Under the pieces are notes generated by a model. That model was not told the DNA's origin. It did no database searches and saw only the letters and a program-made list of their open reading frames with translations. The position numbers were made by a program, and so were the translations under genes. 36,246 nt of DNA from Lachnospiraceae bacterium UBA7076 (GTDB lineage Bacteria; Bacillota; Clostridia; Lachnospirales; Lachnospiraceae), in assembly GCA_002493625.1 (NCBI GenBank), contig DKZK01000013.1, positions 1 to 36,246 on the forward strand, written 5' to 3'. Positions within the stretch are counted from its first letter, which is position 1. Each line of letters starts with the position of its first letter. Shown in pieces: positions 7,646-15,444 of the stretch.

Positions 7646-9922
7646 ATGTCATTAAAAAATAAAGTAACGTTTTGGAAAAACTGTCTCAGGGGAATTAGTT
7701 TAATCATTCTGCTAATCACTTCCGGTTGCAGTGTTAAAACATGGCAGGAAACAGAAACCGTAAAAACCACAAGCGAGGCTGAAAATGTTCAGATAAATCC
7801 TCCCTTGGATGATGAAAAATTAATCAGCATTTGTCTGGAGCTTTTCGAAAAAGCCGCAGAGAGTAATAATATAGACGATTTAAACATAATTCGTAATATT
7901 GTAAATCAATTTGGAGAGAATGGGTATCCGGCGGTTGACAGCAAAAATCAGGTTGATATGACGAATGCAGAACAGGTTATGAAATTCTGCCGGCAGGTGG
8001 ATGCCGGACGGGAGGCGGAAATAACGATTATTGAAGTGACCTATCTTGGTGGAGTTTTCAAATATGAATTTAAAACAAAGGATGGAAACGTAGATGTTGT
8101 TAAAACCTGTTACAAATACGAAAACGGGAATATGAAAAAGGAATTTACCGGAGCCTACCGTGCAGAGAATTGGAAATATACAGAGGAGGGTTATTTAATG
8201 TTTACCGGTGTATTAATAACAGATGAAATATATGCGCTGACGTTAAATGGAATACAGGAGCATGTTGCGCTTCGGGTACAGCCACTGGCTGAAGAATACA
8301 GGGAATTAAATCGTAAGTATCTGCTTCCGATCACCTATGAAAGAAATAATATGTTTATTGCGGATTGGAATGAAGATGATTTTGGCGAGCTGGATTTCTA
8401 CGATATATACAGTATTCTTTATCCAAAGGTATATAAGACGCATCTTCCGTATGTACCGGACGATAATGTGGGTACAGGCTCTGTTTATCAGATACAAAAG
8501 GATGAATTTGAACATGTTATTATGTCATATTTCAATATCGACAGTGAAACCCTGCAATCAAAAACAATCTATTATCCCGAAAGTATGACCTACGAATACA
8601 AGCCCAGAGGATTTTATGAGGTGGAATATCCGGAATACCCATATTCTGAGGTGGTTGGATATCGGGAAAACAGTGATGGTACTATAGCCCTTACGGTCAA
8701 CGTTGTATTTCCTTATGCAGGTAATTCCAAGGTATATGCCCATGAAGTAGTCGTCCGCCCTATGGAGGATGGAGGGGTACAGTATGTATCCAATCGAATT
8801 ATACCGGATGAAAATAATAAGGAGGCGACATGGTACACTCCCCGCCTGACACACGAAAAGTGGGAAGAAATATATGGTGACAATGACTGTAAAGGGATGA
8901 TGGAGCTTATTTATGATATTTACGAACAGGCAGATAAGGGAGGGGGAAATAATGTTCTCTCAAATGAAAATATATTTGAAATGCAGAATATAATAGGGGA
9001 AGCAGGACATCCGGTTTACACGGCAGTACCATATTCCAATATGAAAAACTACCACAAGATGGAAAAATTTCTGGAGGCATGCGAGAATGGGGAATGCAGC
9101 TCCATTGTTGTGTATAAAATTCATTTTCATGGGGGCATTGGACGGGCAAACTATATTTTTGACGGGACGAATATGTATGTTTTTTGCACAAATGCAGCGT
9201 GGAGTGAGAATGGTGATGTGGAAATTTCTTATGGCGGCTATACGAAAATAAAGGAATGGAAATATTCGGATAAAGGCAGGTTTTGCTATAAGCTGTGTGT
9301 TCCGGAGTATCCGGAGGTGTCGGAAATAGTCGATGGCAGCTGTCTCATACGGGTAAAGCCAATGACCGAGGAACAACGGGAGCTGTCTGAAAAATGTGTC
9401 CGGGGAATTGGATATCAGGGAAATAATTTATTATGCTCCGACTGGGATGTAAATCATTTAGAAACGTTAGACTACAACGCAATCTTTGAATTTTTATATG
9501 CCATGAAGCATAAGGAAAGCTTTCATGCTGAAAATTATCCAAATGGGATACCGAAGCAGGAATTTGAGAGTTTGATTATGGAGTATCTTCCAATAACAGT
9601 GGAGGAGATACGGAGATATGCCGCTTTTGATGAAAAAAACGAGACATATATGTATGTCGGATTAGGGTGCGTCAGCTATGCGCCTACATTTTTTGGAACC
9701 TCGTTTCCGGAGGTTACCAATGTAAAGGAAAATGCAGATGGAACAGTTACATTAACGGTAGATGCAGTATGCGATATGGTTATATGCAATGATGCAGTAA
9801 TAACCTCCGAGCTTACGGTGCGGTTTGAAAAAGACGGCAGCTTTCGGTATCTGGGAAACAAAATTTTAAATAATGGCGAAAAGGACATACCGGAGTATCA
9901 ATATCGGATTCGCACACAATAA
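7646..9922 (+). CDS. Large lipoprotein with two homologous halves, BlaI-regulated candidate
   Basis: The protein has 758 aa. A basic N-terminus, a hydrophobic segment and the lipobox ITSGC (C28) mark a lipid-anchored exported protein. The rest is an internal duplication with a period near 355 residues. LRVQPLAEEYREL (about 208) recurs as IRVKPMTEEQREL (about 567). RENSDGTIALTV (about 339) recurs as KENADGTVTLTV (about 692). DFYDIYSILY recurs as DYNAIFEFLY. I see no catalytic motif and do not assign a family. Two BlaI/MecI-type operators lie upstream and the blaR1-blaI genes are convergent downstream, so a role in the cell-envelope response to beta-lactams is likely by context. ATG 7646 follows GGGAGGAAAAGGAT. 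Confidence 0.75.
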   Translation: MSLKNKVTFWKNCLRGISLIILLITSGCSVKTWQETETVKTTSEAENVQINPPLDDEKLISICLELFEKAAESNNIDDLNIIRNIVNQFGENGYPAVDSKNQVDMTNAEQVMKFCRQVDAGREAEITIIEVTYLGGVFKYEFKTKDGNVDVVKTCYKYENGNMKKEFTGAYRAENWKYTEEGYLMFTGVLITDEIYALTLNGIQEHVALRVQPLAEEYRELNRKYLLPITYERNNMFIADWNEDDFGELDFYDIYSILYPKVYKTHLPYVPDDNVGTGSVYQIQKDEFEHVIMSYFNIDSETLQSKTIYYPESMTYEYKPRGFYEVEYPEYPYSEVVGYRENSDGTIALTVNVVFPYAGNSKVYAHEVVVRPMEDGGVQYVSNRIIPDENNKEATWYTPRLTHEKWEEIYGDNDCKGMMELIYDIYEQADKGGGNNVLSNENIFEMQNIIGEAGHPVYTAVPYSNMKNYHKMEKFLEACENGECSSIVVYKIHFHGGIGRANYIFDGTNMYVFCTNAAWSENGDVEISYGGYTKIKEWKYSDKGRFCYKLCVPEYPEVSEIVDGSCLIRVKPMTEEQRELSEKCVRGIGYQGNNLLCSDWDVNHLETLDYNAIFEFLYAMKHKESFHAENYPNGIPKQEFESLIMEYLPITVEEIRRYAAFDEKNETYMYVGLGCVSYAPTFFGTSFPEVTNVKENADGTVTLTVDAVCDMVICNDAVITSELTVRFEKDGSFRYLGNKILNNGEKDIPEYQYRIRTQ

Positions 9923-9995
9923 CAGCCTGTCTTCAGGACATACGCTGCATGAGCACCGACATTTTCAAAAAATTTTCATATTATGATTTCAACAT

Positions 9996-11801
9996 TCACT
10001 TAATATGATAGTCCCATATTCCCATATCAGACAGTATAGATAAAGTTATCTCCGCTGCGTTCGTTCCGTCAGCATCCATATCTCCTTTAATATTTGTGGC
10101 AAAAAAGTATGTATTATCTGTAGTTTCAATAAACCCCACAAACCATCCGTTTATATCCTTACCATCCACACGTCCTGTTCCGGTTTTTCCGTAAAATGTT
10201 CCCTGCCCGGAAGCAGAAAGGCAGATGGCATCCTTTATTGCGCTGATGTTTTCAGGAGCAAAATCAAAATCGTTATTGTATAGCTTTGTTAAAAGCTCCA
10301 CCTGTTCTACAGGAGAAATTTTTAAGGATGCCTCCATCCAGCAGGTGGAAAAATCACCGCTTATGTTTTTGTTGCCATAGCCAATCTTTTTTATATAGCT
10401 CCGAAGTCTGTCTGCGCCAAGCCGCTCATCCACCTCTTGAAAATACCAGTTTACAGAGTGTGTCATGGCAGACTGTAAGTCCTGACTGGCGTTCCATGCG
10501 TCGAAGGGATAGAGCTCCCCATTCCATTCAAGCATGGAATTATCCAATGTGATGACGCCATCCTCTAATCCAAACAAAGCATCATATATTTTGTATGTGG
10601 AATCCGGAGACACCTGCAAGGTGGCATGGTTCATATTATATATGCTCCAGGAGTCATTTCCCAAGTCATATAAAACAAAGCTTCCCTCGTATTTCTCAAA
10701 ATAGGATGAAAGGTCTATATAGGAAATGTTTTGGGAAACGGGTTTCCATTGGTAGTGGCAGTCTTCTGCCGCATATGTGGAGATAAAGGGCGCAAGGTTA
10801 AGAAGGAGAACAGCCGTCAGCGCAAAAGCTGCCATTCCCTTTAACTTTTTTGTCAATGTAGGTCGCTCATAAGAGGCAATGTTCGTAATTCGCCTTTTTA
10901 TCTGTTTCATGCTTCCGCCAATGCCTGCGGCAAAGGGGAACGGAGTAAAAGAAACCTTTTCTATATGATTAATGAGCGCATTTCCATAATCCTCGTATGC
11001 ATCTCTTTCAAGCATATTCAAAACGGAGGAGTCACAGGCAATCTCCCTGTCACTGCGCATTTCCTTTAGCGCATACCATACAATGGGATTAAACCAATAG
11101 ACAACCCTTGTAAGGTTCATCAGATAATTGGCAATAGCGTCCCTGTGTTTGTAGTGCTGGAGCTCGTGCAAAAGCATATACCGCATATCCCTTTCATTAT
11201 AATCGGAGATTAAATGAGTCGGCATATAAATACATGGCTTTAAAATTCCCATTATAACGGGAGACTTCAAAAAAACAGTGCTGTAGACAGGAATATCCCT
11301 TGTTATTTTTAGCTCCTCCAGGCAGTGATGGTACAGACGGCAGACCTCCGGATTTTGCAGAGGAAGCACCGATTTTTTTAAAGCGCGTATGCGGAAAAAG
11401 GACTTTATAAATAATAAAACCATGACAGTGATACCCAATATCCATATTCCAAACAAAATATATCCCATAACGGATGGGACGTTACTATTTATGGAAAGGG
11501 CAAAATCAGTAATCAGATTTGTACTTTTGTCCGGAGTTGTATTCGCAGCGTTTGCCGCAGTTAAGGCACCGGATTTTTGAAAGCTTCTAAGGTTATCCGG
11601 CCATGAAAAAAATGGTGGAAATCCCATAATGGGGAAAGGAAAAAAAGGGACGGCTAAAAATCCCAGCAGCAACAACCACAGGTTATACTGCATGCGACCG
11701 GACAGATTATGCTTTAATATACGTTTCATTGTTAAAAGAATTACGATTATACAGCTGATGAATATGTTGCATATCAAAAAGCGAATTGTAAAATCAGCCA
11801 C
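9996..11801 (-). CDS. blaR1: BlaR1-type beta-lactam sensor, M56 metalloprotease with penicillin-binding domain
   Basis: At 601 aa this is the normal size for BlaR1/MecR1. The N-terminus has several membrane helices. A cytoplasmic zinc-protease motif HELQH is near residue 212, with a further NxxVWY/E region (NPIVWYALKEMRSDREIACDS) downstream. After a last helix near 325-345 comes an extracellular class D-like sensor domain with the three penicillin-binding motifs STYK (S401), SVN near 450 and KTG near 538. In the known system, acylation of the serine activates the protease, which leads to loss of BlaI. The GTG start is preceded by AGGAG at 9-nt spacing and lies 1 nt after the blaI stop, so the two are translationally coupled. 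All motifs look intact. Confidence 0.92.
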   Translation of the reverse strand: MADFTIRFLICNIFISCIIVILLTMKRILKHNLSGRMQYNLWLLLLGFLAVPFFPFPIMGFPPFFSWPDNLRSFQKSGALTAANAANTTPDKSTNLITDFALSINSNVPSVMGYILFGIWILGITVMVLLFIKSFFRIRALKKSVLPLQNPEVCRLYHHCLEELKITRDIPVYSTVFLKSPVIMGILKPCIYMPTHLISDYNERDMRYMLLHELQHYKHRDAIANYLMNLTRVVYWFNPIVWYALKEMRSDREIACDSSVLNMLERDAYEDYGNALINHIEKVSFTPFPFAAGIGGSMKQIKRRITNIASYERPTLTKKLKGMAAFALTAVLLLNLAPFISTYAAEDCHYQWKPVSQNISYIDLSSYFEKYEGSFVLYDLGNDSWSIYNMNHATLQVSPDSTYKIYDALFGLEDGVITLDNSMLEWNGELYPFDAWNASQDLQSAMTHSVNWYFQEVDERLGADRLRSYIKKIGYGNKNISGDFSTCWMEASLKISPVEQVELLTKLYNNDFDFAPENISAIKDAICLSASGQGTFYGKTGTGRVDGKDINGWFVGFIETTDNTYFFATNIKGDMDADGTNAAEITLSILSDMGIWDYHIK

Positions 11802-11802
11802 A

Positions 11803-12189
11803 TTAACGGTCTCCTTTTTTTGTTTTATTTGAAAGGATTGAGCGAAGTGTGTCTATTTCATCTTCCGACAGCTTATCATTTTCTATGTAAGCGGACAGCA
11901 TGGCAGTTATATTTCCATCATAAAAACGGTTCAGGAAAGAATTGCTTTCCTGTCCGATATACTCGCTTTCCTTTACTATAGGAGTATAGACAAATACACG
12001 ACTCTGTTTTTCGTAGGTTAGAGCACCCTTGGTTACGAGACGTTTGATGAGGGTTTGTATCGTTTTCGGACTCCAGCTTGTAGTCTGCAGCAATTTATCT
12101 GTTATTTCGTTGGTACTGATCGGCGCATGCCTCCATACGATTTTCATAACTTCAAATTCGGCTTCAGAAATTTGTGGTAAAGGGTTCAT
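11803..12189 (-). CDS. blaI: BlaI/MecI/CopY-family transcriptional repressor
   Basis: The protein has about 128 aa. The N-terminal winged helix (ISEAEFEVMKIVWRHAPISTNEI, then SPKTIQTLIKRLVTKGALTYEK) is characteristic of the Penicillinase_R family. The C-terminal part (SEDEIDTLRSILSNK) is the dimerisation region. ATG 12189 has AAGGAGT at 7 nt; the ATG 6 nt upstream would sit too close to it. It forms an operon with blaR1 and has its own promoter-operator at 12209-12255, so it is probably autoregulated. The same dyad type lies upstream of the lipoprotein at 7646, which defines a local regulon. No beta-lactamase gene is in the window. Confidence 0.92.
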   Translation of the reverse strand: MNPLPQISEAEFEVMKIVWRHAPISTNEITDKLLQTTSWSPKTIQTLIKRLVTKGALTYEKQSRVFVYTPIVKESEYIGQESNSFLNRFYDGNITAMLSAYIENDKLSEDEIDTLRSILSNKTKKGDR

Positions 12190-12208
12190 TATCATACTCC
12201 TTAAATCT

Positions 12209-12255
12209 TACGAATGTAATAAATGTATTATAAATGCAATTTTTAAAAATGTCAA
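12209..12255 (-). promoter_or_regulatory. blaI-blaR1 promoter and operator
   Basis: Read on the minus strand: TTGACA (12255-12250), a 17-nt spacer, TATAAT (12232-12227), then the dyad TACATTCGTA (12218-12209) just downstream of the -10. The dyad fits the BlaI/MecI TACA-n2-TGTA rule with one mismatch. This is a fully consensus promoter with an operator over the transcription start, as expected for an autoregulated repressor gene. Confidence 0.7.
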
Positions 12256-12277
12256 TTCCGGAAAAAAGTAATGTGCT

Positions 12278-12306
12278 TTGACTTTGTTGAACAGATTGTA
12301 TATTAT
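12278..12306 (+). promoter_or_regulatory. Sigma-A promoter for the 12451-13937 operon
   Basis: TTGACT (12278-12283), a 17-nt spacer and TATTAT (12301-12306). It is divergent from the blaI promoter and followed by a leader of about 130 nt that contains a 9-codon frame (ATG ATG GAA... TGA) after GGAGGATG. It drives the small protein, phosphoesterase and ArsC-like genes. Confidence 0.6.
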
Positions 12307-12450
12307 ATATTTTAAACTGTAAGCTTTATGACAGTTTGGAGGATGATGGAAAAACAAGTGATGAAATTCTGATTTCAAATCTTTTTGAAAGCGAACTGAA
12401 GCTTTAATGGCATATGTAAAATGTGTCAGAATAAGCTGGGAGGTATTTTT

Positions 12451-12678
12451 ATGAGTAAATATGATACATTATGGAAATATATACAGGAAAACGGAAAAGA
12501 AAGCTTCAGGCTTTCCTTTTCCGAGATAGAAAAAATTGCAGGAACTCCAATCGATCATTCCTTCCTTACCTATAAGAAAGAATTGCTTAATTACGGTTAT
12601 AAGGTTGAAAAGATTTCCATGAAGGAGCAGACGGTAACAATTACGGCTTTTTCTGCCGGAAAAATGAAAGAAATATAA
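12451..12678 (+). CDS. Small DUF7662-like protein
   Basis: This 75-aa soluble protein begins SKYDTLWKYIQENGKESFRL and continues SFSEIEKIAGTPI, which resembles DUF7662-type small proteins (S-KYD-L-WL ... L-F-EIE-I-G). ATG 12451 follows GGGAGGTATTTTT and is preferred over the upstream in-frame ATG at 12421, which lacks a ribosome site. It lies 20 nt before the metallophosphoesterase gene in the same orientation. In the family the domain often occurs near nucleic-acid or restriction-type proteins, but its function is not known. The family call is from memory of the pattern. Confidence 0.6.
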   Translation: MSKYDTLWKYIQENGKESFRLSFSEIEKIAGTPIDHSFLTYKKELLNYGYKVEKISMKEQTVTITAFSAGKMKEI

Positions 12679-12698
12679 CTAAGCAAAGGGAAAAATAT

Positions 12699-13538
12699 AT
12701 GCCTGAACAGAGGAAAAAGAAAAAATTAAAAAAATGGATAATATTTGCCGGTGTGTTGATTTTTTTATTTTGTTTTGGATGGTATGAAAACCATCATCTG
12801 GTTGTCACATATTATGATTACGGCAGCGAAAAAATTGCTGATGAGCTGGATGGATACCGTATCGTTCAGATTTCGGATTTGCACAACGCCACCTTTGGCC
12901 GGAACAACAAAAAGCTGATTTCCAAAATTGAAAATTTATCGCCGGATATTATTGTCATAACAGGGGATATTGTGGACTCAAACCACACGGATATGGATAT
13001 TGCCACTTGCTTTGTGCAGGATATTTCAAAGATATGTCCGGTGTATTATGTTACGGGAAACCATGAATACTGGCTGGACGAGACGGACAGGCAGGCTTTG
13101 ATGCATGACTTGGAAAATGCAGGGGCTGTAATTCTGAATAACGAAAAGATAACCATAAATAAGGGAACGGCAGCTTTTCAATTAATTGGACTGGATGACA
13201 AAAGTCTTGGAGATAATACCCTTAAAACGCTGACTGACAATTGCAGTGATACGGATTTTATAATTGCGCTGGCGCATGAACCCCAGTACATACAGGAGTA
13301 TGGCGCGACAAAAACAGATTTACTATTATGCGGACATGCCCATGGAGGACAGTTTGTTTTGCCGTTTATCGGAGCGGTAGTTGCTCCGGATCAGGGCTTT
13401 TTTCCGGACTATACCGCAGGTGAATATAAACGTAATAATATGACCATGTTTGTAAGCAGAGGGCTTGGCAACAGCGTGATACCTATACGACTGTTTAATG
13501 ACCCTGAAATTGTATGTATTGAATTGAATGGAACATAG
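12699..13538 (+). CDS. Membrane-anchored metallophosphoesterase (YaeI-like)
   Basis: The protein has 279 aa. A Lys-rich N-terminus is followed by one membrane helix (WIIFAGVLIFLFCFGWY, about 13-29), placing the catalytic part outside the membrane. The calcineurin-like metal-binding motifs are all present in order: ISDLHNATFG, TGDIVDS, GNHEYW, LAHEP and CGHAHGGQF. Such YaeI/YkuE-type enzymes act at the cell surface, and some hydrolyse lipid-linked phosphates. It is the second gene of a three-gene run, 20 nt after the DUF7662-like gene and about 45 nt before the ArsC-like gene. The substrate cannot be told from sequence. Confidence 0.88.
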   Translation: MPEQRKKKKLKKWIIFAGVLIFLFCFGWYENHHLVVTYYDYGSEKIADELDGYRIVQISDLHNATFGRNNKKLISKIENLSPDIIVITGDIVDSNHTDMDIATCFVQDISKICPVYYVTGNHEYWLDETDRQALMHDLENAGAVILNNEKITINKGTAAFQLIGLDDKSLGDNTLKTLTDNCSDTDFIIALAHEPQYIQEYGATKTDLLLCGHAHGGQFVLPFIGAVVAPDQGFFPDYTAGEYKRNNMTMFVSRGLGNSVIPIRLFNDPEIVCIELNGT

Positions 13539-13586
13539 TGTTATAAATATTTTAGAATAAAATAAAAACAAGAGGAGAAAATGCAT

Positions 13587-13937
13587 ATGTTATTTATTGA
13601 ATATCCAAAATGCTCTACCTGTAAGAAGGCGAAGAAGTGGCTTGATGAAAAAAATATAAAGTATACGGACCGTCATATTGCGGAGGATAATCCAACATAT
13701 GACGAGCTTTCCGAATGGCACAAAAAAAGCGGACTGCCATTGAAGCGTTTCTTTAACACAAGCGGAGTATTATATAAAGAGATGGGCTTGAAGGATAAAC
13801 TGCCTGATATGAGCGAGGAGGAGCAGTTAAAGCTTCTTGCGACAAACGGAATGCTTGTAAAACGTCCCATTATTGTGGACGGTGAAACTGTGCTTACAGG
13901 CTTTAAGGAAGCTGAATGGGAAGAAAAAATTGTTTAA
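13587..13937 (+). CDS. ArsC/Spx-family thioredoxin-fold protein
   Basis: This 116-aa protein has the N-terminal motif EYPKCSTCKKAKKWLDEK, with the Cys-x2-Cys of Spx/YffB-like members, followed by RHIAEDNPTYDELSEWHKKSG and the cis-Pro region LVKRPIIVDG that defines the ArsC-like fold. Known relatives are the RNA-polymerase-binding Spx regulator and glutaredoxin-coupled arsenate reductases. The lack of any ars genes nearby and the CxxC motif favour a redox or Spx-like role. Two ATGs (13581, 13587) are possible; GAGGAG gives better spacing (9 nt) to 13587. Confidence 0.8.
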   Translation: MLFIEYPKCSTCKKAKKWLDEKNIKYTDRHIAEDNPTYDELSEWHKKSGLPLKRFFNTSGVLYKEMGLKDKLPDMSEEEQLKLLATNGMLVKRPIIVDGETVLTGFKEAEWEEKIV

Positions 13938-13942
13938 ATCAA

Positions 13943-13971
13943 TTTACAAACTCCAAACCGCTTTGTATAAT
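13943..13971 (+). promoter_or_regulatory. Sigma-A promoter of the pyk-hydG-hydF operon
   Basis: TTTACA (13943-13948), a 17-nt spacer and TATAAT (13966-13971), located 35 nt upstream of the pyk start. No terminator is evident between the ArsC-like gene and this promoter, so some read-through is possible. Confidence 0.65.
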
Positions 13972-14006
13972 TAAACCAGTAAATATTTCATATAAGGGGT
14001 AATGCT

Positions 14007-15425
14007 ATGAGAAAAACAAAAATTGTATGCACTTTGGGACCTGCAACAAAGGATGAAAATGTATTAAGAAAGCTTATGGAGGAGGGCATGGATGTTGCCA
14101 GACTGAATTTTTCACACGGCACCCATGATGACCATAAAGAACGCATAGAAATGATAAAGAAGCTGAGGAGAGAACTGGACAAGCCGGTTGCAATCCTGCT
14201 TGACACAAAGGGACCGGAGATAAGGACAAGAGACTTTCAGGGGGGCAAGGTTACCGTTGAGGACGGACAGATATTCACGCTGACGCCAAGGGAGCTTTTG
14301 GGCGATAATACGGTTGCCTCCATAACATATAAAAATCTTGCGAAGGATATTCAGGTAGGCACCACAATCCTCATAGACGACGGACTTATCAAGATGGAGG
14401 TCGAGGCGATAAACGACGAGGACATCCGCTGTAAGGTTATACATGGAGGCATAATTTCCAATCACAAGGGCATAAATGTTCCGGGCGTGCATCTCAATAT
14501 GCCTTATGTAAGCGAGCAGGATATTGAGGACATAAAGTTCGGAATTGAAAATGACGTTGATTTTGTTGCGGCTTCCTTTGTAAGAAGCGCAAAGGATGTT
14601 CTTGAAATAAGAGATTTGTTAAATGCAAACGGCGGCGAGAGGATAAATATTATTTCCAAGATTGAAAATGCCGAGGGTATTAACCATATCGATGATATTA
14701 TTTATGTTTCCGATGGAATAATGGTTGCCAGAGGCGACATGGGCGTTGAGATTGCAGGCGAGGAGGTTCCTATCATCCAGAAGATGATTATCAGGAAGGT
14801 TTACAATGCAGGAAAGCAGGTTGTAACCGCAACACAGATGCTTGATTCCATGGTGAAAAATCCAAGACCTACAAGAGCGGAGACGACCGACGTTGCAAAT
14901 GCCATATATGACGGAACAAGCGCAATTATGCTTTCGGGAGAGACGGCGGCAGGACTATATCCGGTTGAGGCTGTCCAGACTATGGTCAGGATTGCAGAGA
15001 GGACGGAGCAGGATATTGATTACTGCAAGAGATTTTTCCAGAGGGAGAGAACTGCCAATCCAAATGTAACGGATGCGGTATGCCATGCAACCTGCACTAC
15101 GGCAATTGACCTTAACGCAAGCGCAATCGTAACGGTTACAAAGTCGGGAACAAGCGCAAGGATGGTTTCAAAATACAGACCGGACTGTAATATTATAGCA
15201 GGAACCACAAGCCAAAAGGCATACAGACAGCTCAATATGTCATGGGGCGTGACGCCGATACATCTTGAGGAGAAAAATGAAATATTTGATTTGTTTGACC
15301 ATGCCGTTGAGACGGCGCAAAAAAGAGAACTTTTAAGCTCGGGAGACACGGTAGTCCTGACAGCGGGTGTGCCTTTGGGAGTTTCTGGCAATACAAACAT
15401 ATTAAAGGTTGAAGTTGTAGAATAG
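14007..15425 (+). CDS. pyk: Pyruvate kinase
   Basis: This is the last step of glycolysis: phosphoenolpyruvate plus ADP to pyruvate plus ATP. The 472-aa protein is the compact form without the extra C-terminal PEP-utiliser domain of many Bacilli. The N-terminal TKIVCTLGPAT and ARLNFSHG, the IISKIENAEGI lysine loop, and MVARGDMGVEI plus VVTATQMLDSM around the catalytic Mg/K site are all present; the C-terminal allosteric domain starts near 350. The start has AGGGGTA upstream. It precedes hydG by only 19 nt, which is unusual and suggests that pyruvate production and hydrogenase maturation are expressed together. Confidence 0.96.
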   Translation: MRKTKIVCTLGPATKDENVLRKLMEEGMDVARLNFSHGTHDDHKERIEMIKKLRRELDKPVAILLDTKGPEIRTRDFQGGKVTVEDGQIFTLTPRELLGDNTVASITYKNLAKDIQVGTTILIDDGLIKMEVEAINDEDIRCKVIHGGIISNHKGINVPGVHLNMPYVSEQDIEDIKFGIENDVDFVAASFVRSAKDVLEIRDLLNANGGERINIISKIENAEGINHIDDIIYVSDGIMVARGDMGVEIAGEEVPIIQKMIIRKVYNAGKQVVTATQMLDSMVKNPRPTRAETTDVANAIYDGTSAIMLSGETAAGLYPVEAVQTMVRIAERTEQDIDYCKRFFQRERTANPNVTDAVCHATCTTAIDLNASAIVTVTKSGTSARMVSKYRPDCNIIAGTTSQKAYRQLNMSWGVTPIHLEEKNEIFDLFDHAVETAQKRELLSSGDTVVLTAGVPLGVSGNTNILKVEVVE

Positions 15426-15444
15426 TACGAAGGAAGTGTAGGTA

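Noticed and set aside
9996..12189. A beta-lactamase gene within the bla cluster
   Set aside because: The serine-acylation motifs (STYK, SVN, KTG) belong to the sensor domain at the end of BlaR1; no separate enzyme is present.
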